Source of the DNA: Apostichopus japonicus
Taxonomy: Eukaryota > Echinodermata > Holothuroidea > Aspidochirotida > Stichopodidae
Length of the DNA: 64,000 bases
Direction of reading: 5' to 3'
Assembly (NCBI RefSeq): GCF_037975245.1
Contig: NC_092564.1
Coordinates: 13,230,484-13,294,483, forward strand
Each line of letters begins with the position of its first letter. The stretch's first letter is position 1. The notes under the pieces were generated by a model that was given only the letters and a program-made list of their open reading frames with translations, made no database searches and had not been told where the DNA came from. This document shows, piece after piece, positions 1 to 10,800 of this stretch. The position numbers and the translations under genes were made by a program.

Positions 1-1600
1 AGTTTCACTCAACACCCTATGCTCTCTCAAGTTGCCTTTAAAGTAAAAAGATGATTGGTATGGATTACATCAGCATTTGTGCTGTGTCAATACCAATGTA
101 AACCAAGATTAAACTGTGGACATTGACAGAGAAGAAAAGAGTGGGTTTGGGGGGGGGGGGACGTGGAAGAGAGAGTGCCATCATTTCTTCCATTTTGGAG
201 AATTTACGGAAGAAGAAACCTGCAAAATCAGGTTTTGGAAAATCCATTGCAACATTTCACGACAGTTAATGACAACTGCAGGCCTAAGCAATACTATCTT
301 CAATGGTCTGGAAGAAACCAATCCACATATTCAAACTATTATGATAGCAAAATGTGCTGCTGTGTTCTGTTCAAATATTTGAATGGAATGTCAATATATT
401 AATAGAAGGAACTAGTAATTACATTTAAGATTTTGCTAAATATTGAATGGTATGTAAACATAAGTTGGAGGACACTGATTGCAATACAGCTGTGCTACAC
501 ACAATGTCATGACTGCTTTCAGAGCACTTAGCGAATACCCTACACGTATCGTGGCATTTTTTTTTATTGTATTTTTCCTTATTCATGTGATTTGATCACT
601 TGGCAGTTGACTACCATATCAATGAATAAATTACTCCCTAGATCATAGCTAGCAGGTAGAAAAAATGTTGTGTTAGCTCTCACAGCATCACAGCTGAAAA
701 ATTGATATACATGATTAAAAGCAAAGTTAACGATAAAAATTGAGTCAATTAATAATTTATATGCCAACATCAAATATTTCCAACATGATAGTAGGAACTC
801 ACTTGGTGTCAAGTCTGTTTTTTCTGCTCCAAATGAGAGATGAGGCAAGTTTACTGTCTTCAAATATAACACTGAATCATTTCACTGCTAAAAATAGGGG
901 GACTTGGAATCATTTAACTTGAGACTAATTGGATCATATCGTTGTCATTAGCAAGACTGAGAATGACCTTAATATAGGTGCACAAATTATTTTCAATATA
1001 TGAACTCTCAGCTGCTGAAGTGTGTTGAACTGTTAAATTTTTTAGCATATGATGACAATCTATAAAGGAAGTCTGGAAATTCTCTTGACAGAAAAAAGGC
1101 AAGTGAAGAGGGGGTGAAAAAAGTAAAGGAAAGGAGTTAATTGACAAGGAATTTTATACAACTGTTCAACAGTAGATGGAGCTCTTGTGTAAACTGCACC
1201 ATGTTCCTTCTTAATGTCCAAGAGAACTTGAGAATTTGAAGTTTTAACTCTGGCGATTCTGGGACACTAATAGTGTTACTTTTTGATGTTATAAGATTCA
1301 TCAACCCCGCCCTTCAGTTTTTCTAACTTTTTGAAAATGTACGTTATTTCTACTCTGATTGTAGTTTTTACCGACTGAATCCAGGAGGAAAGTTAGTAAA
1401 TACATAGTGATTGTTTCCCAGCAGTAGACTTGGTCAGCACTCACCAGAAAATTAACAGTAGCTGCAACACTTTTATCGCAGTAAATTAAATACACAATTC
1501 ATCAGAAAAAGTGAAATGCAAACAGCGGGGTTGAAATGTTCTCTAGTAACATGGCTTTTACTTCTTTGCTCTGTCCATTGTACAGTACAACGCAGATGCA
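1..1600. other. No gene recognised
   Basis: Only short unrelated open frames are seen. There is a G run near 150-161 and otherwise ordinary AT-rich sequence. It could be UTR or intron of a gene lying outside the window, but nothing in it supports that. Confidence 0.4.
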
Positions 1601-1917
1601 CCACCTGCTGTGATCTGTCCAGGGGACAGAGCACCACATAAGCACCATCTGTGGTGCTCTGTCCGGGGTACAGAGCACCACACTTGCACAATCTGTGTAG
1701 CTCTGTTCAGGTACAGAGCATCACATTTGCACCATCTGTGTAGCTCTGTTCAGGGTACAGAACACCACATATGCACCATCTATGGTGCTCTGTTCAGGGA
1801 ACAGAGCATCACATTTGCACCATCTGTGTAGCTCTGTTCAGGTACAGAGCATCACATTTGCACCATCTGTGGTGCTCTGTTCAGGGTACAGAGCTTCACA
1901 TTTGCACCATCTGTGGT
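1600..1917. repeat. Minisatellite, about 43-bp unit, hairpin-forming
   Basis: About seven imperfect tandem units run through this stretch. Each has the pattern GCACCATCTGTG, then GCTCTGTTCAGG, then TACAGAGCAYCACA. The CTCTGT and ACAGAG halves make every unit a hairpin; the clearest (1652-1680) has perfect 11-bp arms around a 7-nt loop. Open frames over it are by-products of the repeat. Confidence 0.85.
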
Positions 1918-2519
1918 CTACCAATTTACAGGACACTGAAGACACATGTGGAAAAACTTCAAAGAGCAATAATGCTAATTTTTCGTCCGGAACTAGTATT
2001 CCAGAAACAGAATTAATGATAAGCGATGCCAGAAGTAAACTTAAGGTGTCCTAGTGTATCTCATATGTAATTCAATTCTTTATTTGATATCGTACAGATT
2101 CCTAGACTAGAGCTTACAATATTCTTTATTCTTTATTCATTGGAAATATGTATGATATCAGGTTTTGATTGCCTGAATAGCAAGGGCAACCATTTCTCAA
2201 GCAGAAGGCATCGTGAGATATTTCTGTAAAAATTTTAAATGGAGTACACCAATGTCGCTGCCATCCATTTTGCTGAGCCCTGATACTGGTGACTTTTACA
2301 AGCTCTGACTTTAACCTAGCTGACTGCACAATAAACACAAATACTACAACAACGAACAGAACCACAACATGGGTTTAACTTCTAATGAGTGATTTTCAAA
2401 GTCACGTTTGGTAAAATGCCTCATTATACCTCAACAATACAATATCAAGGGGGATGAAAGGGTAGCAAACTCCAAAGACTTGCAAATCAATTCATACAAC
2501 ATTATATCAATTCATGCTT

Positions 2520-2780
2520 AGAGTTTCAATTGAGGGGTTTCTGATTACATGTGGAGATTTGGCATTGATCCTTTAGTTTTTAGAATGAGGGGTGTCAGAT
2601 TAAGAATTGATACTTCTGCATATAGTTTTTAGATTGGGGGGTATCCGGATATGTGTGGAGATCCCGCATAGATCTTTTAGTTCTTTAATAGAGGGATGTT
2701 TGACTATGTATGGAGATTTGGCATTGATCCTAAAGTTGTTAGACTAAGGGCTATCTGATTAAGAATATCTCAAAGCCTCA
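2520..2780. repeat. Degenerate tandem repeat, roughly 65-75 bp unit
   Basis: Three to four diverged units repeat the elements TGTGGAGATTTGGCATTGATCC, TTTAGTTTTTAGA and a G-rich GGGGTAT/GGGCTATCTGATTA segment. No coding signal is seen. Confidence 0.5.
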
Positions 2781-2874
2781 AAGCACTTTACATCGGACTA
2801 AAGTAAAATGTTTAGAATCCAAAGGTTATTAAAATTACTGTAAATAATACATGCAGAGATATAAAGGAATAAAG

Positions 2875-2878
<4 letters not shown>

Positions 2879-2914
<36 letters not shown>

Positions 2915-2942
2915 GTATATATACAGTATATATATATATATC
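2879..2942. repeat. TA microsatellite
   Basis: An alternating TA tract interrupted by ACGTATATATACAG. Simple-sequence DNA. Confidence 0.9.
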
Positions 2943-5900
2943 TGATTACGTGTGGAAAATTACTATAAATTTGGAAATGTTTGTGACATTCATTAGTTTG
3001 TTTTAATCTAAGAGGACAGACAAATTTATTACATCTTCATGCTCTCAAAACATGGATAAGTAGGTTCCTTACCCCCTCCCCCTTCCATTATCTACAAAGC
3101 ACTTGGAACGTTACAATATATGACCTAGTTGTGGACTTGAATATTCAATGGACTGATTCTGTGATCTTCAAACAGAATGGACCAAGGCTCTTCTACCACT
3201 TCCTCATCAAGTCTTACGACAGTCAGTGGTTGCTCTTACTACGTACAGTGCAATAAATTTCACGGTGATTAACCATGTAGGTACGATCCTGCTCGCCTAA
3301 TAAATTTCTATTCTTTTGTATCCTTTCAGACGGAAATGAAGAGACCTTGGAAAGAAAAACCAATCTCAAATCAATATTGCATTTAAGCCAACAGTGGGAG
3401 TATAAAGGGGAGTTATTAGTCTTTATACTGATATTAAACGACTGAGCGAGCAAAGTTTTTCATTAATATTTGATACATTTATAACCCTCTCTCTTCCTTT
3501 CTTCATGTACTAAATCACTGTTATAGAGAACCGATAATTCTCTTGTCAGTGAACTAAGCCATCAATCTGCTGAAAGGCTAATTGTAACCTAACTATGTCC
3601 CGATGTAATATTATTCATTTATTCAGGAACAAAGTAACAATAGATAATCAAACAGACAGTTATTGCAAAAGCTAGAAAAGCAGGAAGGCAAGGGGAAAGA
3701 TTTCATAAAAAATAAATTGTAAATATGCTATAAAATTGAAAACAAATAGTAGTAGCAAGGTTGAGTTGTAAGTTATTATTTTTTCTGATAAAATAGGATC
3801 AATATTAATGATTTTTTTTTCTCTTGTATTTTTGGTTCATGTTTTTAATATATATTTTGGTAAAGACTTCAGTCTTAATAGTGAAACTTATCACTCTCGT
3901 TGTGATAACCATCACTATATTTTTGACAAAAAATTGACAAAACAGATGGGAGTCAAACAAAATGACTGATAAAAAATATTGAAATGGAAAAAACACAAAA
4001 AGTATAAAAACAATTTATGAGATGTGAGGGTGTCTCCTTCAAACACTTAATTGACTAATATCTTATACTGTATAAGATCAACCTGTTTATGTTTTGAACA
4101 CCCAATGCCCCACCCCCTCCCCCAATCTTCCCTCACCCTGATGCAGCCTTCTTCATTTCAAAAGTATCAAAATGAAGTTGTCTGTTCATCATACTGATTG
4201 AACACTAGCAAACTAGCTGATTAATCAACTGTTGTTGTACATTTTTGTACGTTGTGCACATAAATGGTACATTCCTGCCATCACGGTAAACATGTTTGAC
4301 AACAGCATGCCAGCTCGACTCAGTGAATTTTGCCTTGCGCCCCTCCCCCCCCCCCCCAACATAGAAAACAGGTGGGCAAAAGTGTGGCCTGTAGACCACA
4401 TTCAGCCTCAAGCAAACTTTCTGCTGCCACAAGAAAGGTTTTCAAATCATTATTAATTTGGCCTGCAGAATCATATATGACAAAGGAAAAACTTAAAAGC
4501 TATGTTCCCTTTGGGTAGACCATATAAGAAGTTTGAGGCTTACTAAAGCTGTATACCGTTTTTTATATTTGTTATGCTGCAACATTAAACAGATGGACAA
4601 TATGCATGAAGAATAGTTTGATTGATTATTTGACCATATATGGTAATCATGGCATTTTACTAGAGTAGCTACAGTATATCAAGAAGTGTTGCCAGCAGAT
4701 TGGGTATACATTTTACTGTGGCCTTAAAGATCCATGTCCACCCACTCCTACTGTATGACAAATACACAATATATATTACGCTACATGCATACCTCCCTCC
4801 CTACAGGCTGTTCATGCTTCTCCTATTGCAATATATACTGTAGACTGACCTATGTCACAGACAAATGGACAAATTTCTATTTTAACAATATAGCTGTAAT
4901 ATTTATGATCTGTGCAATTATATCAATACAGAAGACTCTTGCAACAACATTTCTTGACCGATGACAGGGGGCTACAGTAGAACCATCGAAGGGAGAGGGA
5001 GAGCAAAAAGTATCCTTGAATGAACGTTAGTCGCTGGCACTCCATGCAGTGTACATAAACAGGACTGACTTAATATTTTAGCTTTCAGAGATGTCTTTTA
5101 TACAAACATGGCACGATATACCACTACTGTTTGTCAAATAAGTATGACAAAACGTCCCAGAATTGTCAACTAGCAGCTATAGACAGAACTGAGGAAAATG
5201 TAAAATGTATGCAAAACCATCTCCAATGTCTTAGTTCTAACATTTTATGCTCCAAAAGGCCTTGACCGCAAGCCAAAATTGTGTGCTCTAAATATTCCTA
5301 AATATACTTTACTTTTCATTTTTGGTAGATTTACCATAAAAGTTGTCCTACTAACTAGTAAAATAATTTAATTTCCGATCAATATCTATATATGGCAGTC
5401 GTTTCATCAAATTCTTGCTTGGATGAAACGAACCTGTTTTTTCTCTTTTTATTTTGCTGCTGTTGCGTAAATCTCCTCCTATTCCTCTTACACTACAGAC
5501 TACTGAGGCAGCTTAACTATTAATGCAGCCATCTTTACATACAATAAATTGGAAAATTACACAGATGATACATGGAAGACCTACTTGACAGTGTTATTAA
5601 AAGTGTTGAATGATCATCAATGTAAGCTCATGAAAGCATGAAATGATCCAAATACAATGGGCATACACATAATCCACTCCTTCAATTATTTACATATCAA
5701 CTGAAAGAGGAAGAAGAAACAAAATTGTGCATTGTGATGACACTGCACTAATTAGCAGACGTTGTTAACACAAAGTCAGCAGAATGTTGTCTTATGAACA
5801 GTACATTATGTCACTTATGAATATCGATTTAATACTTTAAAATGTCATATTTACAGCCTTTCTTCCATGAAAGTAGAACATAATAAACAGATTTAGTAGT

Positions 5901-6120
5901 ACCCAGAGTTTTTTTTTCAGTTTTTTTTGTTTACTAGCTGTTTGTTTTTGCATTTTCTCATGTCTATTAGGAGCTTTAATGCACAGGGTTTAAATGGCAC
6001 TTAAAGTAGGTCCAAAGTTTTTTTTTTTTGGTTACACAACCAAACTTTTCAAGTTCACTTATACAAGTAACTCATTGTATTATATCCCCCATAAAATTCT
6101 GGTCTAATGAATGGGGATGA
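2943..6120. other. No gene recognised
   Basis: Both strands carry only short, unsupported open frames. The region contains poly-C and poly-T runs (near 4100, 4345, 5910, 6020) and no conserved protein fragment that I can recognise. Confidence 0.4.
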
Positions 6121-6124
6121 AAGT

Positions 6125-6235
6125 CAATTTTTTCTTGTGGCTCATCTTTAGCCACCTTTCATCTTTAGCCTTCTTTAGCCTTTGTCGTCATCTTTAGCCT
6201 TTAGCATCTTTAGTCATCTTTAGCCTTTGTCGTAA
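6125..6235. repeat. Short tandem repeat of CATCTTTAGCC type
   Basis: The motif CATCTTTAGCC and shortened forms (TTCTTTAGCC, TTTAGCATCTTTAG) recur about seven times, with a partial larger unit containing TTTGTCGT repeated. Confidence 0.7.
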
Positions 6236-6244
6236 AACAAACAA

Positions 6245-6600
6245 TTGCTCGATGGTGGGGTTGTTTCAATATTGTTGGTATAGATATTAATGATACCATT
6301 TATACAATAGTTAATGTTTATGCACCAAACTGGGATGGTCCTCACAACACATTTTATTCGAAATGTTCTGCTTGCTTGTTAAACTATGGAGTATCTACAA
6401 GGTTTTTTCTCAGTTGCTCTGTGCAGAAATTCGTTGGTTAACTGATTGGTGATGTTAACATTCAAATCTCAATGTATGCGGATGATGCAGCTATTTTTCT
6501 CCATGATAATAATATCTCATTAAAAGAGAGTTATTGAAATCTTGAACGATTATTACAGACTTTCTGGCCTGAAAGTGAACTTCAGCAAATTTTTTACTCA
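6245..6600 (+). mobile_element. LINE relic with endonuclease and reverse-transcriptase fragments
   Basis: Translated pieces match a non-LTR retrotransposon of L1/Tx1 type. At about 6275-6390 there is an endonuclease-like segment reading GIDINDTIYTIVNVYAPNWD. At about 6455-6600 there is a reverse-transcriptase palm segment with ISMYADDAAIFLHD (the catalytic YADD box), then, after a frameshift, a stretch ending LSGLKVNFSK. In a full element hundreds of codons separate these parts, so most of the element is deleted. It is non-functional. Clade assignment is from the look of the motifs only. Confidence 0.7.
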
Positions 6601-6654
6601 CTATAAGAAAGTAACAAACCAAATATGAGCTATGTGGGGATCTTGGGATATCAT

Positions 6655-7120
6655 GTTTTCAAGGTTTGTGTGTATAACGCTTTACATAGTGTGACCTTTG
6701 ATGACCCCAAATGACCTTTGACCTTATAGGGAGCCACATGCAAAATATGAGAGCCAATAAAGTTTCTGGAGATATCATGTTTACAAGTGTTTCAAGTTTT
6801 GACTACTGGTGATCTTAAAATGACCTACACCAAATTGTATAAAACTGTACAATACATGCATGATTGAGCTCCTTTGATGTTCAGGTTCTGGAGATACAGA
6901 TTTTTATATTTTGCACTTTGCTGACCGAAAATGACCTTTGACCTCCACTCAATACATAGAGTGCTTGTACTCATATATAAAGAAGCCACATGCTAAATAT
7001 GAGAACTGCAGAGGTTACCCATCTTGAGATATCGTGATTACAAGCTAAGGTGTCAGATCCACACAAACAGGCCAACTTGACTGAATCTGGTTACTTGCCT
7101 GCGTATGGCAAGTAACCAGA
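6655..7120. repeat. Interspersed repeat with TGACCTTTGACC motifs and terminal hairpin
   Basis: The stretch contains repeated phrases such as AAATGACCTTTGACCT, GCCACATGCAAAATATGAG and GAGATATCATGTTTACAAG. It ends in a perfect inverted repeat with 13-bp arms (7087-7099 and 7107-7119) around TGCGTAT. Similar phrasing appears at 19.26-19.43 kb and 57.0-58.1 kb, so this is a dispersed repeat family. No protein is encoded. Confidence 0.6.
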
Positions 7121-7683
7121 AAGAATAAGCATAGAAGGATAATTACTTATTAATTGATGGGACAATAGGAAAAACAAGAACAAAGGAATGCCTGAACACA
7201 TTAACAGGTTATTCTAGCATTGTTGGTATTAGCTCATAGTTTGGTTGAAGGCTATACAAGTATAACATTAACAATTTTGGCCCCGGGTACTTGCCTAAAG
7301 TGGCATAGATCAGGGGTGGGCACATAATGGATCTTGTTGACAATAATGAAATTGTGTACCCCCATCCACGGGCCACAGCTCTTAAGGATGTACCAACTGC
7401 CATGATGTAGAAAAATTACCTCATGAGGTCAACAAAAGCCAAAACAGTCTCACATGCTCATTTTCCATCTTTTTATGTTGAAATATCCTATCAAACGTAG
7501 GCAATATGCCCAAAAGTATACATATTTCATGTTGCGCCCTACCATACGTGTTTTCAAAACCGTCTCGTTGGCTGCAATAAAACTGTCCAAGGGCCGCATG
7601 TGGCCCACTGTCGGCCCTTTGCAGCCCAGCTGTGGTATGGAACGGTAACTACAGTAGTAGAAACTATGTTTTTTTTAGTTTTT

Positions 7684-7689
7684 TTTATT
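7684..7689 (-). terminator. Candidate polyadenylation signal of the Praja-like gene
   Basis: AATAAA on the minus strand, about 135 nt downstream of the predicted stop codon at 7824-7826. The position fits a short 3' UTR and supports 7824-7895 as the terminal coding exon. Confidence 0.5.
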
Positions 7690-7823
7690 TATTTACATCG
7701 CACTACATGTTATACTGCTACATAGCACAGCACATGCCTAATCATCCATAGCTCTTCACAACCATAACCTGTCGTTAAAAACCGTACAATCAAAGCCTTT
7801 TCAGTGGATCTAAAATTCAAACA

Positions 7824-10800
7824 TCACTTTGGACTTGTCAGATGTTCCAGTGATAATATCGTCTCCCTGCGACATAATTTACAGAGTCGCCCCGATTAAT
7901 GTGAGAACAGCATATATGCTTTAAGACAGTCCAAACTGAAATGCTTTTTGCAAAGCATTTTTTTTTTTTTGACTCACCTTGTTTAACCAGACAGAGATGC
8001 AGGTAGAGTGAAAGAAGTGACAACATGATAACTCGGTAACAGTCTCTTGTAACTCATACTCCACATGGCATATGGCACATTTAAATTCCTTCTCTGCTAA
8101 GACCAAAACAAGAGGAGAGAGGGAGAAGAAAAGAAGCAAATATTATCTAAGTGTCATCAAAACATTTTACAAAGAAATATCTTTGCAAAAATACTTCCAA
8201 AAAGTCTCTCTTCACTTATGTTCACAGCAGGCATTAATAGTAACCATGGCATTCTAAGAGTACAAAACACAATGTCAACTTTTTCAAGACAGACCTACAG
8301 GCAATTTACCATCATTGAAATGTTTGAGCTACAAATGGATCAAAAAGCAGCAAAAGTTAAATGCATTCAACATGAACTTACGATACTAGTTGACTTCAGT
8401 AAACCATTCTTCAAGCACTAACATAGCTTTTATTAAGAACAAAATTTCAGCTGCCTGTTTTGGAATCCCTAGGTAATGTTGCATTTAAAGTCTCAGTACT
8501 TGTTTGCCAAATTTAAACTTCGACCTTTCCAGCTCACTGCGCTAAAAGCTCAGTGAAAATGTGACACCCTTCTATGCAGTTTTCATATCATATACTCATT
8601 ATTTTTATTGCGTTATCTGTCATTAAAAATTTTGATCTGAATAAAATTCGCCAGAATTATTAACGAGTCCGTATTTTCTACAAACTTCAATCAAAAGTTG
8701 CAAGCCCCGCTCAACAGATCATGAGCCAATCAAATCTCTCTGTTTTGTTTACGACCGTTAAGCCTAGGAATACTTTCACTTTCGTGGCTAGTCTGTCTTA
8801 GGTCCCTTCTCTTGAATAGTATCTTTCTCTCAGTCTTACTGATGAAGCTTGCAAAATTCCTTCCATTGCAACGAATAAACAGGTGTTTTCAGATGTTTCC
8901 TCCGTGGAATTATAAAAAGTGGACGATATGAGTATAGAACTGCTTTAAAATCTTGATCGGGCCGCATGTGTAGACTATTTTGTTTACATTTGTGTAATGA
9001 ACATGGGCGCCGGTCGCAGTGATTTACGGTAAATCGTTCGTGCCATCAGGGCAACAGAAAATAGATTTCTTTCTTTCCATTGCAACAGCTTTTCTCCATT
9101 AAACCCACCCTGGTCAGAGTGCATTTAGAATAAGAAACATTGAATCTACTTTGGAAGTTTGTTTTCCGAAATTCATCAGCAAACAGGTATTGAGACTTTA
9201 GAGTCAATAAATCCAACAAACAAGAGCACTAGCTTCTACAATCCTGAAAAGACTGCTCCTGTTCACTAATACATTATTTCAAAGAAATATGCATCACCTA
9301 AATCAGTCCTTTGAGATCTGAGATTTTCAAATATTCCAGTAAACCCAAAGGAAAAAGAAGCAAATTAAATACAAATATTGAAAATACCTATTTAACTATT
9401 AAAACTTTTTTGAGCTTTTAAACTCATAACAATAATTGATACAACACTCAAATATTGAACATATGACCTGGAGAGAATGAACAGACAGCTCATCTGTCAC
9501 TGCAACTGCACTCAGTTATTAATTTTCAAAAGACAGAAAAACTGTTAACAAACTTCTTTTCTACTGCAAAAGGCCTGTCTAGGCGAAATATGTACAAGTT
9601 AAAAGGGCCTGACATTTGGATCCTAGCAGGATCTTCTTCAGAGGCTAACTGACACAAAGTAAAACTAAAAACACATTAAGAGACAGAAATGGACAGAGAG
9701 ACTAGACTGGTAGGTCTAACTTTATTCGGTAAATCAGTTTGAATTCAGTACCTTTCATCTCAGCTGTTATTTTTCTCTTCGTTAGGTTCTCTATCAACTC
9801 CTCTGTTGCGGGTGGTGGTCTACTTCCTACCAAATCTCCAGTATCTGAGGTTAACCCTGCATCATGCATCTGCTGCGCAAGAAGGCTAAGAACAATGTTC
9901 TGCAAGGAATGCAAAAGTGAGACAAATATAGCTTCAAATTTGACAAAACATACTAAAAAAACATGACCACTAGAGAATACATATTTGGAAAGTGTAGGGA
10001 AAACATACATTGTCCTGTTTTGCATGAGGGCATGTTAAAGTAAAACTGAGGCATTGTTTTTGAAGTAAAACTGAGGCATTGTTTTCTTAAGTTGAAATAT
10101 GATCACCAAATAACAAACTGCAAACTGTGGACTGCAAAGTGAAAAAGTTCTTGGGTGCTTGTATTTCATATCCAGATCTACTTAACTATGATTACAGAGA
10201 TCTGCTTAGGCATTTATTATAACAATCCCTGTTTGTTTAAAAAGTAAGTAAAAAAATAAATGCAACACACATTGATTGGGAAAGCTGGTTTGACATTACC
10301 ACTAAATATGTCAAAAAGGACATGACGGAAAACTCCTGAAAAGTCTATTAGGTCTGACATCATTAGTACCACATAAACGTATATGTAAGAAGCATGGGGC
10401 TACTACTGTGGCTCTGTATAACCAGTTTGCAGTTTGTTACAACCACATCCATGAGACGGGTGGGATATCATCTATAAGAAGAATGAGACATTTTCTAAAA
10501 AGCAAAGATGACATTATTATTACAATATATGTACATGTTAAAAGCACGTTACAATTCCTGACAAAGCCTTTGGTTTGACATAACTATTACCACATATATA
10601 TATAACTGAATTATGCAAGGGCAGGAAATGCCATTTGTGATACTTAATTCATATAGATGGTTGAAATGACCTCTATCGCCATCCATAATATTTAAATTAT
10701 CAATACATAGATCCATGTGTTCATTTACTGAGCAATCCAAAACTCCTTTCAAAGTTTTCACAGAGAGACTCTAATGAGACTGGGAGAGGTGACAAACGCA

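Noticed and set aside
7060-7085. WPVC reading as a possible last RING segment of the Praja-like gene
   Set aside because: The first zinc Cys is replaced by Trp and the sequence belongs to an interspersed repeat; 7824-7895 fits far better.
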